Position numbers and translations under genes: made by a program. Below the pieces are notes generated by a model. It was given only the letters and a program-made list of their open reading frames with translations. It was not told where the DNA came from and did no database searches. From the NCBI RefSeq assembly GCF_000720475.1, contig NZ_JOAP01000009.1, forward strand, positions 1 to 64,000: 64,000 nt of DNA, given 5' to 3'. Of the stretch, positions 1 through 9,032 are shown in pieces. This stretch comes from Streptomyces aureocirculatus. Lineage in GTDB: Bacteria; Actinomycetota; Actinomycetes; Streptomycetales; Streptomycetaceae. Numbering within the stretch: the first letter of the stretch is position 1; the number at the start of each line of letters is the position of its first letter.

Positions 1-630
1 GGGTGGGGGGCGGTGCCGGGGGCGCGGGGTTGTCGGGGGGCCGACAGTCACGGGCGGGCGGACGGCTGCCGCCCGCAGCCCGGCGAAAGCCTCAGCACCC
101 ACCCGTGGGCCGGGCCGCCAGCGGCCAGCAACCGCCGGTGGCAGGCGTCCGTACGGGGCGCCGGGGCCGACAGTCACGGGCGGGCGGACGGCTGCCGCTC
201 GGAGCGCCGGGGCCGACAGTCACGGGTGGGTGGGTGGGAAGCACCGCCGCGCAGCGGCGGTGGACGGCCGCCGCCCGCAGTCCCGCGAAAGCCTCAGCAC
301 CCACCGCTTGTGGGCCGGGCCGCCAGCGGCCAGCAACCACCGGTGGCAGGCGTCCGTGCGGGGCGCCGGGGCCGACAGCCACGGGCGGGCGGACGGCTGC
401 CGCTCGGGACGCCGGGGCCGACAGTCACGGGCGGGCGGGTGGGAAGCACCGCCGCGCAGCGGCGGTGAGGCGGCTGCCGCCCGCAGTCCCGCGAAAGCCT
501 CAGCACCCACCGCTGGTGGGCCGAGGCGCCAGCGGCCAGCAACCGCCGGTGGACAGGCGTCCGTGCGGGGCGCCGGGGCCGACAGTCACGGGCGGGTGGG
601 TGGGAGGCAGCGGCGGTGAGGCGGCGCCGC
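1..630. repeat. Tandem repeat block, period about 205 bp, non-coding
   Basis: The 14-base word CCGACAGTCACGGG, with small variants, begins near 41, 167, 213, 372, 418 and 579. The spacing gives a period of about 205 bp: 167 to 372, 213 to 418 and 372 to 579. Each period also holds GCGAAAGCCTCAGCACCC and a GCCAGCGGCCAGCAACC segment. Two copies contain a perfect hairpin, ACCGCCGC-GCA-GCGGCGGT, at 243-261 and 448-466. The open frames here change with the repeats and show no known protein, so I read the block as non-coding. It lies directly downstream of tam, so its hairpins may help end transcription. It is not a CRISPR, because whole periods are near-identical and there are no unique spacers. 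Confidence 0.75.
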
Positions 631-631
631 G

Positions 632-1492
632 TTACTGCTTGCGCGCCAGCGCGAACACCCGACGGAAGGGAAAGACCGTACCGTGCCCCCGCACGGGATA
701 CGCCTCACGCAGCCGCACACGATAAGCCGCCAGAAACTCCTCCGTGGCCCCCGGATCACCGGCAAGCGCGGAGAGGACCGGCCGCAGCCCCGTCCCCTTG
801 ACCCACTCTAGGACGGGATCGGCCCCGGGCAGCAGGTGCTGGTACGTGGTCTCCCAGACATCGACCTCACAGCCGAGCCCGGCAAGCAGCTCCAGATACG
901 CGCCGGGCGGCAACACGGCATCGGCGTGCCGCAACACCCCGTCGAACCGCCCACCCCACCGTTCCTCCGCACACAGCTCCCGCATCAGGGTGTGGCTGGG
1001 CGCGTCGAAATTGGCGGGCATCTGGACGGCGAGCACACCACCTGGCCGCAGCCCGGCCACCCAGTCGGGGAAGCGGTCGGCGTGCCCTGGCACCCACTGG
1101 AGCGTGGCGTTGGAGAGGATCAGGTCGTACGTGTGCGGGTCGGGAGTCCAGCGACCGGCGTCCGCGACGGCGAACTCCAGGCGCCCACCCCCCGCCGTGG
1201 GCCCCGCGAACGCCTCGGCCTCGCGCAGCATCTGCGGGGAGTTGTCGTAGCCGGTGACGTGGGCGTCGGGCCAGCGCTCGGTGAGCAGAACGGTGACGTT
1301 GCCGGGCCCGCACCCCAGGTCGGCGATGCGGGGCGGGTGGCCCGCGGGGAGCACGGGCACCCGGGCGAGCAGGTCGAGGAAGGGGCGGGCGCGGGGGCCG
1401 GAGTGACGCAGGTACTGGCCCGGGTCCCACACGGGGGACGACGTACCGGACGACCCAGACGGCCCAGACGGCCCAGACGGCTCGGACGGCAT
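632..1492 (-). CDS. tam: Trans-aconitate 2-methyltransferase
   Basis: A 286-aa SAM-dependent methyltransferase. Class I motif I, IADLGCGPGNV, lies at residues 56-66 after the start VWDPGQYLRHSGPRARPF, which is typical of Tam. The family methylates trans-aconitate, an inhibitor of aconitase formed spontaneously from cis-aconitate. The ATG at 1492 is chosen because the reading frame upstream runs into repeats and loses similarity. Residues 3-18 are a Gly-Pro-Ser tract made by 9-bp repeats, so the true N-terminus could be slightly shorter. It is divergent from the MarR gene at 1791. The pair matches, from memory, the S. coelicolor tam/tamR locus, where TamR controls tam from the shared intergenic region and responds to trans-aconitate and related ligands. 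Confidence 0.9.
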   Translation of the reverse strand: MPSEPSGPSGPSGSSGTSSPVWDPGQYLRHSGPRARPFLDLLARVPVLPAGHPPRIADLGCGPGNVTVLLTERWPDAHVTGYDNSPQMLREAEAFAGPTAGGGRLEFAVADAGRWTPDPHTYDLILSNATLQWVPGHADRFPDWVAGLRPGGVLAVQMPANFDAPSHTLMRELCAEERWGGRFDGVLRHADAVLPPGAYLELLAGLGCEVDVWETTYQHLLPGADPVLEWVKGTGLRPVLSALAGDPGATEEFLAAYRVRLREAYPVRGHGTVFPFRRVFALARKQ

Positions 1493-1572
1493 GAGTACTC
1501 CTCTGCGACGACAAGGACGCCACACAACGCGACACCCCCCAGCACGGCGGCAAGCGCCACGACAGCACGCGC

Positions 1573-1656
1573 CACGGCAGCCCGGTCGCGCAGCCCCACG
1601 CACGGCAGCCCGGCCACGCGGCCCCACGCACGGCAGCCCGGCCACGCAGCCCCACC
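1573..1656. repeat. Three 28-bp tandem repeats in the tam/tamR intergenic region
   Basis: Units at 1573-1600, 1601-1628 and 1629-1656 share the start CACGGCAGCCCGG and the end CCCCACG, with 2-4 differences between units. They lie between the tam start and the TamR operator candidate, in the likely tam promoter or leader. No function can be read from the sequence. The repeats would vary the distance between operator and tam start between strains. Confidence 0.7.
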
Positions 1657-1741
1657 GCACCACAGCACCGCACCACAAGCCCGCAGCACCGCAGCGCCAC
1701 CCTGCCGCACACCGCCGCCCCCCAATCCTCGGACCCAACTA

Positions 1742-1755
1742 TCTCGACGTCAAGA
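1742..1755. promoter_or_regulatory. Candidate TamR (MarR-family) operator
   Basis: TCTCGACGTCAAGA is a near-perfect 14-bp inverted repeat (12 of 14 symmetric positions) about 36 bp upstream of the MarR gene. It has the TTGA/TCAA-type half sites seen with MarR proteins that autoregulate from divergent intergenic regions. That it binds TamR is inferred from position and from the known tam/tamR arrangement. Confidence 0.6.
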
Positions 1756-1790
1756 GACTTCACATCGACAGACCCCCTACACTGATCGAC

Positions 1791-2288
1791 ATGGAGGACG
1801 AGGTCGACCGGCTGGTCGCTGCGTGGCGTCGGGAGCGCCCTGACCTCGACGTGGAACCGCTCGAGGTGCTGAGCCGTGTGAGCAGGCTGGCGCGTCACCT
1901 CGATCGCGCACGTCGGCTGGCGTTCGCCGAGCACGAACTGGAGCCCTGGGAGTTCGACGTCCTGACGTCGCTGCGCAGGGCGGGCGCGCCGTATCAGCTC
2001 TCGCCGGGCCAGCTCCTCACCCAGACCCTCGTCACCTCCGGCACGATGACCAACCGCATCGACAGGCTCACGAAGAAGGGCCTGGTCGAGCGCCTGCCGG
2101 ACCCCAGCGACCGCCGGGGCGTCCTGGTGCGGCTCACCGACGAGGGCCGCGACCGCGCGGACCAGGCACTGGCCGGTCTGCTCGACCAGGAGCGGGCCAT
2201 CCTGGCCGAGCTGTCCCGCGCCCAGCGCGGTGAACTCGCCGCGCTGCTACGCCAGTTGACCGCCCCGTTCGACAACGTCCCCGGCTAG
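1791..2288 (+). CDS. tamR: MarR-family regulator, TamR-type
   Basis: A 165-aa winged-helix regulator. After an N-terminal helix rich in charged residues (EDEVDRLVAAWRRERPDLD), the winged helix spans about residues 45-125. It has the MarR recognition-helix region VTSGTMTNRIDRL and the wing DPSDRRGVLVRLT. TamR proteins are dimers that release DNA when they bind citrate-cycle tricarboxylates, linking tam and aconitase expression to flux and oxidative stress. The ATG at 1791 is chosen over an in-frame ATG at 1491, because the region between is repetitive and contains the operator. The last 42 bp overlap the end of the convergent response-regulator gene. Confidence 0.88.
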   Translation: MEDEVDRLVAAWRRERPDLDVEPLEVLSRVSRLARHLDRARRLAFAEHELEPWEFDVLTSLRRAGAPYQLSPGQLLTQTLVTSGTMTNRIDRLTKKGLVERLPDPSDRRGVLVRLTDEGRDRADQALAGLLDQERAILAELSRAQRGELAALLRQLTAPFDNVPG

Positions 2289-3023
2289 GTCGACGGGGCC
2301 GACACCGGCCCTGCGGGCGAGGGCGACGGCGGCGAGCGTGGAGTGCACGCCGAGTTTGCCGAGGACGTTCTGCATATGGGTGCGGACCGTGTGCGGCGAG
2401 AGGAAAAGCCGCTCGGCGACGGCCTTGCGGCCGAGCCCGGCCACCATGCAGCGCAGCACCTCGCGCTCGCGCGGGGTGAGGGACTCGACCAGGCGTTCGC
2501 TCTCCGTACGGTGTTTGCGGGCCGCGGTCAGTTCGCGCAGCACGCCGGTGAGCAGGGCGGGCGGCAGATGCGTCTCGTCGCGCAGGACGCCCCGGATGAC
2601 CGTGAGCAGCCGCGAGAGCGAGCAGTCCTTGGCGACCCAGCCGGAGGCCCCGGCCTGTAGTGCGAGGGCGGCGCGGCGCGGGTCGTCCTTCTCCGCGAGC
2701 ACGACGGTGCGCACCGCGGGCTGGCCCGTACGCACCCCTGACACCAGGGTGATGCCGTCCACGAGCCCATCGGCCTGGCCGTCGTGCACGGGCACGGCGG
2801 GGCGCACGCCCTGGAGGGCGGACGCGGTGCTGCCGAGGTCGGCGTCCACGAGCAGCACGTCATATCTGCGGCCTTCGGCGGCCGCGCGGTCGAGGCAGCG
2901 CAGCGCCGCGGGCCCGCTGCCCGCGGCGGAGACGTCCACGTCGGGCTCGGCGGCGAGCGCCGCTGCGAGCGACTCGGCGAAGATGCGATGGTCGTCGACG
3001 ACCAGGACTCGGATTCGAACCAC
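2247..3023 (-). CDS. LuxR/NarL-family response regulator
   Basis: A 258-aa two-domain response regulator. The receiver (about residues 1-135) keeps the acidic pair VVDDHR, the phospho-acceptor in VLLVDADL and the lysine in GWVAKD. The LuxR-type helix-turn-helix near the C-terminus begins at LTPREREVLRCMVAG and contains SPHTVRTHMQNVLGKL. No histidine kinase is adjacent, so it is an orphan whose partner and targets are unknown. The GTG at 3023 is used because a GGGGG ribosome-binding stretch sits 5-9 nt upstream; GTG 3035 is an alternative. Its 3' end overlaps tamR by 42 bp on the opposite strand. Confidence 0.85.
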   Translation of the reverse strand: MVRIRVLVVDDHRIFAESLAAALAAEPDVDVSAAGSGPAALRCLDRAAAEGRRYDVLLVDADLGSTASALQGVRPAVPVHDGQADGLVDGITLVSGVRTGQPAVRTVVLAEKDDPRRAALALQAGASGWVAKDCSLSRLLTVIRGVLRDETHLPPALLTGVLRELTAARKHRTESERLVESLTPREREVLRCMVAGLGRKAVAERLFLSPHTVRTHMQNVLGKLGVHSTLAAVALARRAGVGPVDLAGDVVERGGQLA

Positions 3024-3264
3024 GGAAACCCCCACAGGTCGGAGGACGCCCGACGCGGGTACGGCGCCCGGGTGGGGGCCACCGCAGCCCGCACGGCCGC
3101 CGCCGTGCCGTGACTGCCACCCCCACGCCGGGCGTCGTACCCGACTGTCTCGCCCCCTGATCGGCACCGGCCCCCACCGGCGCTGCCCTTCAGAGTACGG
3201 ACGGGGGCCCCGAGCGGAAGTGGATTTGCAGAACTGATTGGCTGACGCGTTTATGGTGAGCCGT

Positions 3265-3705
3265 ATGTTTCGTATGGAGACAGGAGTCGACAAGGAACGT
3301 CATCGTCTGCTTCGCGCGAGGCTGCGTGCGGCGAACTCGGGGGCCTCGGCGGTGCTGCGGGAGATGCGGGGTACGCCGCAGGAGCGGGAGGAGCCGCTCG
3401 GTGTGTGGGCCCTGGACGGGGGCGGTGAGCTGGTCGGGGGGATCACCGGGCACACGTGGGGGCGGTGGCTGCACGTGGGGTTGCTGTGGGTGGCCGAGGA
3501 GTGTCGGGGGGCGGGGGTCGGGGGGCGGTTGCTCGGTGAGGCGGAGCGGATCGCTGTGGAGCGGGGGTGTGGTCACTGCCGCCTGGAGACCTGGGACTTC
3601 CAGGCGCCCGCCTTCTACCGGCAACAGGGGTACGACGTCGTCTGCGTCATCCCCGACTACCCCGAGGGCCACAAGGAGTTCACCTTGACGAAGCGCCTGG
3701 GCTGA
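3265..3705 (+). CDS. GNAT-family N-acetyltransferase
   Basis: A protein of about 146 aa with the GNAT acetyl-CoA-binding motif RGAGVGGRLLGEAE, followed by the C-terminal FYRQQGYDVV strand-helix typical of the family. The substrate cannot be told. Start choice is uncertain: ATG 3253, 3265 and 3274 are in frame. 3265 is preferred because GGTGAG lies just upstream, though the spacing is short. It is divergent from the response regulator, with about 240 bp between them, and convergent with galK. Confidence 0.8.
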   Translation: MFRMETGVDKERHRLLRARLRAANSGASAVLREMRGTPQEREEPLGVWALDGGGELVGGITGHTWGRWLHVGLLWVAEECRGAGVGGRLLGEAERIAVERGCGHCRLETWDFQAPAFYRQQGYDVVCVIPDYPEGHKEFTLTKRLG

Positions 3706-3753
3706 GCGCCGGTGCCCTCGCGGGTGCGCCCCAGTCCCGCCCCTTCTCCGATC

Positions 3754-3770
3754 CTGGGGCTCCGCCCCAG
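3754..3770. terminator. Hairpin between acetyltransferase gene and galK
   Basis: The perfect inverted repeat CTGGGGC-TCC-GCCCCAG lies in the 75-bp gap between two convergent genes. It is part of the dispersed Streptomyces intergenic element that recurs near 32456-32616. It lacks a T-run, as is usual in this GC range, so it may act as a bidirectional terminator. Confidence 0.55.
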
Positions 3771-3780
3771 ACCCCGCTCC

Positions 3781-4992
3781 TCAAACGCCGGAGAGGCTGG
3801 AACTTACCGGCACATATTTCAGCCCGTCCGGCACCCGCGGCTCCGCGAACCCGGCCCCCGCGAACGCCTCCCGCACCGCCTCGGTGACGGCCTCCGCCCC
3901 GGCGGCCTCGACGAGGACGACGGCGGAGCCGCCGAACCCGCCCCCGGTCATCCGCGCCCCGAGCGCCCCACCGGCGCAGGCAACCTCCACCACGAGATCC
4001 AACTCGGGGCAGGAGATGCGCAGATCGTCCCGCAGGGAGATGTGCCCCTCGGTGAGGACGGCCCCGGCGGCCCGGATGTCCCCGGCGTCGAGCAGGGAGA
4101 TGACGCGCTCGACGCGGTGGTCGTCGGAGACGACGTGCCGGACGTAGCGGCGCACCTTCTCGCCGTCGAGTTCATCGCCCAGTTCCTCGTCGAGGCGGGC
4201 GAGCGCGGAGTGCAGCTCGGCGAAGGGAACGTCCCGCAGATGGGACACGCCGAGCGCACGCGCCCCCGCCTCGCACCCGGCGCGCCGCTCCGCGTACGCG
4301 CCGTCGCCGAGTTCGTGCTTGACGCGGGTGTCGACGACGAGCAGGCACAGGCCGTGGGCGGACAGGTCGAAGGGGACCTGGCGCACGGACAGGTCGCGGC
4401 AGTCCAGGTGCAGGACGTGTCCGGCCTCGCAGGCCGCGGACGCCATCTGGTCCATGACGCCGCACGGCACGCCGACGAAGGCGTTCTCGGCGCGCTGGGC
4501 GAGGAGCGCCAACTCGCGCCGGGTGAGGCCGAGTTCGTACAGGTCGTTCAGGGCGAGGGCGGTGGCGACCTCCAGGGCGGCCGACGAGGACAGGCCCGCG
4601 CCGGTCGGCACGGTGGACGCGAGGTGCAGGTCCGCGCCGCCGACCGCGTGCCCGGCCTCGCGCAGCGCCCAGACGACGCCTGCCGGGTACGCGGCCCAGC
4701 CGCCGTCGGACAGCGGTGTCAGGGAGCCCGTCGTCAGTTCGACGACGGGTCCTGGCGCGTCCGCCGAGTGCAGGCGCAGCACGCCGTCGTCGCGCCGGGC
4801 GACCGCCGCGACCACGGTGTGCGGCAGCGCGAGGGGCATCACGAAGCCCTCGTTGAAGTCCGTGTACTCGCCGATGAGGTTGACGCGGCCCGGTGCCGCC
4901 CAGACCCCGGTGGGCTCGTACCCGTACAGCGCGGTGAACTCCGCGGCGACCGCGGCGGCGGACTCCTCGGCGACCGGAGCGACGGCGGTCAT
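3781..4992 (-). CDS. galK: Galactokinase
   Basis: A 403-aa GHMP kinase that phosphorylates galactose to galactose-1-phosphate (Leloir pathway). It has the galactokinase signature GRVNLIGEYTDFNEG near residue 37, the ATP-binding motif PTGAGLSSSAALEVA near 125 and the C-terminal motif GARMTGGGFGGSAVVL. It is the third gene of galTEK; its ATG lies 7 nt after the galE stop. Its stop codon (TGA, 3783-3781) lies inside a copy of the dispersed CTCAAACGCCGG element, so the last residues and the repeat are coupled. Confidence 0.97.
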   Translation of the reverse strand: MTAVAPVAEESAAAVAAEFTALYGYEPTGVWAAPGRVNLIGEYTDFNEGFVMPLALPHTVVAAVARRDDGVLRLHSADAPGPVVELTTGSLTPLSDGGWAAYPAGVVWALREAGHAVGGADLHLASTVPTGAGLSSSAALEVATALALNDLYELGLTRRELALLAQRAENAFVGVPCGVMDQMASAACEAGHVLHLDCRDLSVRQVPFDLSAHGLCLLVVDTRVKHELGDGAYAERRAGCEAGARALGVSHLRDVPFAELHSALARLDEELGDELDGEKVRRYVRHVVSDDHRVERVISLLDAGDIRAAGAVLTEGHISLRDDLRISCPELDLVVEVACAGGALGARMTGGGFGGSAVVLVEAAGAEAVTEAVREAFAGAGFAEPRVPDGLKYVPVSSSLSGV

Positions 4993-4999
4993 GGGCGGT

Positions 5000-5974
5000 T
5001 TACCCCCTTTGCCGGGCGAAGGCCCAGGCGTCGGCGACGATTCCCGCGAGGTCCGCGCGGGTCGGATTCCAGTTGAGCTTCTCACGGGCGGTGGCCGCGG
5101 AGGCGACGAGGACGGCCGGGTCGCCGCCGCGGCGGCCCGCGACGACCTCGGGGATCGGGTGTCCCGTGACCTGGCGGACGGTCTCGATGACTTCGCGTAC
5201 GGAGAAGCCGTTGCCGTTGCCGAGGTTGCAGATCAGGTGCTCGCCGGGCGTCGCGGCGTCCAGGGCGAGGAGGTGGGCGTCGGCGAGGTCGGCGACGTGG
5301 ATGTAGTCGCGTACGCAGGTGCCGTCGGGCGTCGGGTAGTCGTCGCCGAAGACGGAGATGGCCTCGCGTTTGCCCTGGGCGACCTGGAGGACGAGCGGGA
5401 TGAGGTGGGACTCGGGGTCGTGCCGCTCGCCGAACGTGCCGTGCGCGGCGGTGGCGTAGGCGCCCGCCACGTTGAAGTAGCGCAGGGACACCGCGCCGAG
5501 TCCGTGGGCCGCGGCCTCACCCGTGATCATGTGGTCGACGGCGAGCTTGGAGGCCCCGTAGGGGGAGGTGGGGGCGGTCGGGTCGGACTCGGTGATGGGG
5601 CTGCTCACCGGTTCGCCGTAGGTCGCCGCGGTGGAGGAGAAGACGAGCTTGCGCACGTCGGCGTCGCGCATGGCGGCGAGCAGTGCCATGGTGCCGCCGA
5701 CGTTGTTGTCCCAGTACTTCTCGGGCTTCACGACGGACTCGCCGACCTGGGAGAAGGCCGCGAAGTGGAGCACCGCGTCGTAGGAGGCGTCCAGCCATTT
5801 GGCGGCATCGCGGATGTCGCCCTCGAGGAAGGCCGCGCCCGCGGGGACGCCTTCGCGAAAGCCCGTGGAGAGGTTGTCGAGGACGGTGACCTCGTGTCCG
5901 GCTTCGACCAGATGCTGCGCCACGACGCTGCCGACATAGCCGGCGCCACCCGTGACCAGGTACTTCCCACTCAT
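5000..5974 (-). CDS. galE: UDP-glucose 4-epimerase
   Basis: A 324-aa extended short-chain dehydrogenase that interconverts UDP-galactose and UDP-glucose. The NAD-binding motif TGGAGYVGS is at residues 7-15 and the catalytic YGASK motif near residue 148. The start ATG overlaps the galT stop by one base (TGATG), indicating translational coupling. An in-frame TTG one codon upstream is less likely. It supplies UDP-sugars both to galactose use and, together with GalU at the other end of the window, to cell-surface glycan synthesis. Confidence 0.96.
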   Translation of the reverse strand: MSGKYLVTGGAGYVGSVVAQHLVEAGHEVTVLDNLSTGFREGVPAGAAFLEGDIRDAAKWLDASYDAVLHFAAFSQVGESVVKPEKYWDNNVGGTMALLAAMRDADVRKLVFSSTAATYGEPVSSPITESDPTAPTSPYGASKLAVDHMITGEAAAHGLGAVSLRYFNVAGAYATAAHGTFGERHDPESHLIPLVLQVAQGKREAISVFGDDYPTPDGTCVRDYIHVADLADAHLLALDAATPGEHLICNLGNGNGFSVREVIETVRQVTGHPIPEVVAGRRGGDPAVLVASAATAREKLNWNPTRADLAGIVADAWAFARQRG

Positions 5975-7050
5975 CAACTCGCTACCTCTCGCAGTCGCTC
6001 GGCCGCGGTCTCCGGCGGCACGTCGTTGATGAACACACTCATGCCGGATTCGGAACCCGCGAGGAACTTCAGCTTGCCGGAAGTGCGGCGAATGGTGAAA
6101 AGCTCTAGGTGGAGCGCGAAGTCGTCGCGGTTGACGCCTTCGTGCGCGCCCGGCGCCGTGAACGGGGCCTGGTGCCAGGCCGCGATGTACGGCGTCGGCG
6201 GTTCGGTGCCGCCCTCGCGTTCACCGGGGCCGAAGATCCGGTCGAAGCGTCGCAGCAGTTCCAGATAGACCTGGGGGAATTCCGTGCGGGCCGCCTCGTC
6301 GAGACCGAGCAGGTCGGGGACGCGGCGCTTGGGGTAGAGGTGCACCTCGTAGGGCCAGTGGGCCGCGTACGGCACGAAGGCCACCCAGTGCTCGGCGTCC
6401 AGGACGACGCGTTCACCCGCGCGTTCCTCCGCCAGGACGTCGTCGAAGAGGTTGCGGCCGCCGGTCCGGGCGCGGTGCGCGGCGAGGTTGCGCAGCATCA
6501 GGGCCGTGCGCGGGGTGACGAAGGGGTAGGCGTAGATCTGGCCGTGCGGGTGGCCGAGGGTCACGCCGATCTCCGCGCCGCGGTTCTCGAAGCAGAAGAC
6601 CTGGGCGACGGACGGCAGGTGTGACAGCTCGGCGGTGCGGTCGGTCCAGGCATCCAGGACGAGCGCGGCCTGTGCCTCGGTGAGGTCGGCGAAGGACGCC
6701 GTGTGGTCGCTGGTGAAGCAGACGACCTCGCAGCGGCCCGCGTCCCCCGCGAGGGAGGGGAAGCGGTTCTCGAAGACCGCGACGTCGTACGAGGAGTCGG
6801 GGATCTCGGTGCGGCGGCCGTCGGCGGAGGGGCACAGCGGGCACTCGTCGGCCGGCGGGTGGTAGGTGCGGCCCTGCCGGTGCGAGGCGATCGCGACGGC
6901 GTCCCCGATGAGGGGGTCGCGGCGGATCTCGGACGTGGTCGCGACGGGGTCCAGGGGCCTGGTGTCGACCGCCGTGCGGACGGTGTCGTCGCGCGTGTCG
7001 TAGTAGATGAGCTCACGACCGTCGGCGAGACGAGTCGAGGTCTTCTTCAC
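5974..7050 (-). CDS. galT: Galactose-1-phosphate uridylyltransferase
   Basis: A 358-aa HIT-superfamily transferase. The catalytic [10 protein letters not shown] motif is in the middle and the metal-binding pair CPLCPS near residue 50. It moves UMP from UDP-glucose to galactose-1-phosphate. The GTG at 7050 is chosen because AAGGAG lies 8 nt upstream; the longer in-frame extension to 7170 is promoter DNA. It is first in galTEK, as in S. lividans, where the operon is known to be galactose-inducible and glucose-repressible. Confidence 0.95.
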   Translation of the reverse strand: MKKTSTRLADGRELIYYDTRDDTVRTAVDTRPLDPVATTSEIRRDPLIGDAVAIASHRQGRTYHPPADECPLCPSADGRRTEIPDSSYDVAVFENRFPSLAGDAGRCEVVCFTSDHTASFADLTEAQAALVLDAWTDRTAELSHLPSVAQVFCFENRGAEIGVTLGHPHGQIYAYPFVTPRTALMLRNLAAHRARTGGRNLFDDVLAEERAGERVVLDAEHWVAFVPYAAHWPYEVHLYPKRRVPDLLGLDEAARTEFPQVYLELLRRFDRIFGPGEREGGTEPPTPYIAAWHQAPFTAPGAHEGVNRDDFALHLELFTIRRTSGKLKFLAGSESGMSVFINDVPPETAAERLREVAS

Positions 7051-7277
7051 GTTCGGGGCTCCTTCACACCGCCCACCAACAGAACCGAACACAACAAACC
7101 ACAAGTCAACATCCTCGTCAATCCCTGTTCCGGCCGCCCCGCTCCCGTGCGTCGCCGCGCCCTCACTCAACGCGCTCGATCACAATCAAACAAAGAACAT
7201 CAACAGAACTGTTCACTTACTGAAGCGTGGGGCGTAGGTTCCGGTCTGATTCAGTTCGCGCGACGAAGCGAGTTCAT
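7051..7277. promoter_or_regulatory. galT / symporter divergent control region
   Basis: This 227-bp intergenic region is much richer in A and C than its surroundings. It has AACAAACCACAAG-type words near 7090-7105 and ATCACAATCAAACAAAGAAC at 7179-7198. A short inverted repeat AACAG-AA-CTGTT follows at 7202-7213. CAAACAAA words of this kind resemble operators of DeoR-type sugar regulators in Streptomyces. No regulator gene is adjacent. I infer shared control of galTEK and the symporter. Confidence 0.5.
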
Positions 7278-8996
7278 ATGCAGTCCCCTCCTTCTGCTAC
7301 GCATCCTGCTGCTACGCACATCACCCTCGCCGAGGGGCTTCGGCTGCCCACCAACGGTCTCGACTACGTGATCCTGGCGATCTACTTCGTGGTCGTCCTC
7401 GGCATCGGATTCGCCGCCCGGCGGTCCGTGCGGACCAGCCTCGACTTCTTCCTCTCCGGGCGCTCACTGCCCGCCTGGGTCACCGGCCTCGCCTTCGTCG
7501 CCGCCAACCTGGGCGCCACCGAGATCCTGGGCATGGCCGCGACCGGCGCACAGTACGGCGTCGCGGTCGTCCACTGGTACTGGATCGGCGCCATCCCCGC
7601 CATGGTCTTCCTCGGCCTGGTCATGATGCCCTTCTACTACCGCAGCAAGGTCCGCTCCGTGCCGGAGTTCCTGCTCCAGCGCTTCGACAGGTCCGCCCAC
7701 CTGCTCAGCTCGGCCCTGTTCGCCTTCGCCGCCGTACTCATCGCGGGCGTGAACCTCTACGCCCTCGCGATCGTCGTGGAGGCGCTGCTCGGCTGGCCGC
7801 AGTGGGTGGCGATCGTCGTGGCCGGGTTCTTCGTGCTCGCCTACATCACCATCGGCGGTCTGTCCTCGGCGATCTACAACGAAGTGCTCCAGTTCTTCGT
7901 GATCCTCGCCGCGCTCATACCGATCTGCGTCATCGGCCTGAAGAAGGTCGGCGGCTGGGACGGTCTCACCGGCTCCCTGGAGCAGTCCCACGGCGACAAC
8001 TACCTGAGCGCGTGGGGCGGCACCGGCATCGGCGACGCCAACCCGCTCGGCGCCAACTGGCTCACCATCATCCTGGGCCTCGGCTTCGTGCTCTCCTTCG
8101 GCTACTGGACGACGAACTTCGCCGAGGTGCAGCGCGCCCTGTCCGCGAAGAACCTCTCCGCCGCCAAGCGCACCCCGCTCATCGCCGCCTTCCCGAAGAT
8201 CTTCATCGTGTTCCTGGTGATGATCCCGGGCCTGGTCGCCGCCGTCCTGGTCCCGCAGATCGGCACCAAGGGCTCCGACCTCACCTACAACGACGCGATC
8301 CCCTACCTGATGCAGGAGTTGCTGCCCAACGGCGTCCTCGGCATCGCGGTCACCGGTCTGCTCGCCGCCTTCATGGCGGGCATGGCGGCGAACGTCTCCT
8401 CCTTCAACACCGTCTTCACGTACGACATCTGGTCCAAGTACGTGGTCAAGGGCCGCGAGGACGGCTACTACCTGAAGTTCGGGCGGCTCATCACCGCGAT
8501 CGGGGTGCTCGCCTCGATCGGCACGGCCTTCATCGCCTCGTCGTTCTCGAACATCATGAGCTACCTCCAGACGCTGTTCTCCTTCTTCAACGTCCCGATG
8601 TTCGTCGTCTTCATCATCGGCATGTTCTGGAAGCGGGCCTCCATGAAGTCCGGTGTGTGGGGCCTGGTCGCGGGCACCACCGCCGCGATGGTCAACTACT
8701 TCTGGATCTACAAGCAGGGCGTCGTCGACATCCCCACCGACCAGGGCGCCAACTTCGTCTCCGCGATCGTCGGCTTCGTCGCCGGTGCGGTGGTCATGGT
8801 GGCGGTCACCCTCTTCACCGCGCCCAAGCCGGAGGCTGAGCTCGCGGGTCTGGTGTACGGGACGGTGTCGCTCTCCGACAACGAGGCCGCCGAGGGGGCC
8901 GAGGCGGGGGACGACGCCTGGTACCGCAAGCCGGCGCTGCTCGGGTGGGGGGCGATGGTTCTGGCCGCCGCCTGCTACCTGCCGTACTCGTTCTGA
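7278..8996 (+). CDS. Sodium:solute symporter (SSS family), probable galactose/sugar uptake
   Basis: A 572-aa membrane protein with about 14 hydrophobic helices. Family features include LSGRSLPAWVTGLAFVAANL near residue 60 and the following VHWYWIGAIP helix. These resemble the SGLT branch of the SSS family (TC 2.A.21), which couples Na+ entry to sugar uptake. The ATG at 7278 follows the intergenic control region; earlier in-frame codons lie in it. Divergence from galTEK suggests galactose or another hexose as substrate. This is an inference, since specificity cannot be read directly. Confidence 0.88.
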   Translation: MQSPPSATHPAATHITLAEGLRLPTNGLDYVILAIYFVVVLGIGFAARRSVRTSLDFFLSGRSLPAWVTGLAFVAANLGATEILGMAATGAQYGVAVVHWYWIGAIPAMVFLGLVMMPFYYRSKVRSVPEFLLQRFDRSAHLLSSALFAFAAVLIAGVNLYALAIVVEALLGWPQWVAIVVAGFFVLAYITIGGLSSAIYNEVLQFFVILAALIPICVIGLKKVGGWDGLTGSLEQSHGDNYLSAWGGTGIGDANPLGANWLTIILGLGFVLSFGYWTTNFAEVQRALSAKNLSAAKRTPLIAAFPKIFIVFLVMIPGLVAAVLVPQIGTKGSDLTYNDAIPYLMQELLPNGVLGIAVTGLLAAFMAGMAANVSSFNTVFTYDIWSKYVVKGREDGYYLKFGRLITAIGVLASIGTAFIASSFSNIMSYLQTLFSFFNVPMFVVFIIGMFWKRASMKSGVWGLVAGTTAAMVNYFWIYKQGVVDIPTDQGANFVSAIVGFVAGAVVMVAVTLFTAPKPEAELAGLVYGTVSLSDNEAAEGAEAGDDAWYRKPALLGWGAMVLAAACYLPYSF

Positions 8997-9032
8997 ACCG
9001 GCTCACCCCCCTGAACCGAAGGTCCAAAACAC

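Noticed and set aside
1..630. CRISPR-like repeat array
   Set aside because: Whole periods of about 205 bp are near-identical, with no unique spacers of constant size and no cas genes nearby.
4319..6268. Long open frame opposite galK-galE
   Set aside because: Typical high-GC antisense shadow of galTEK; low-complexity translation and no known motif.
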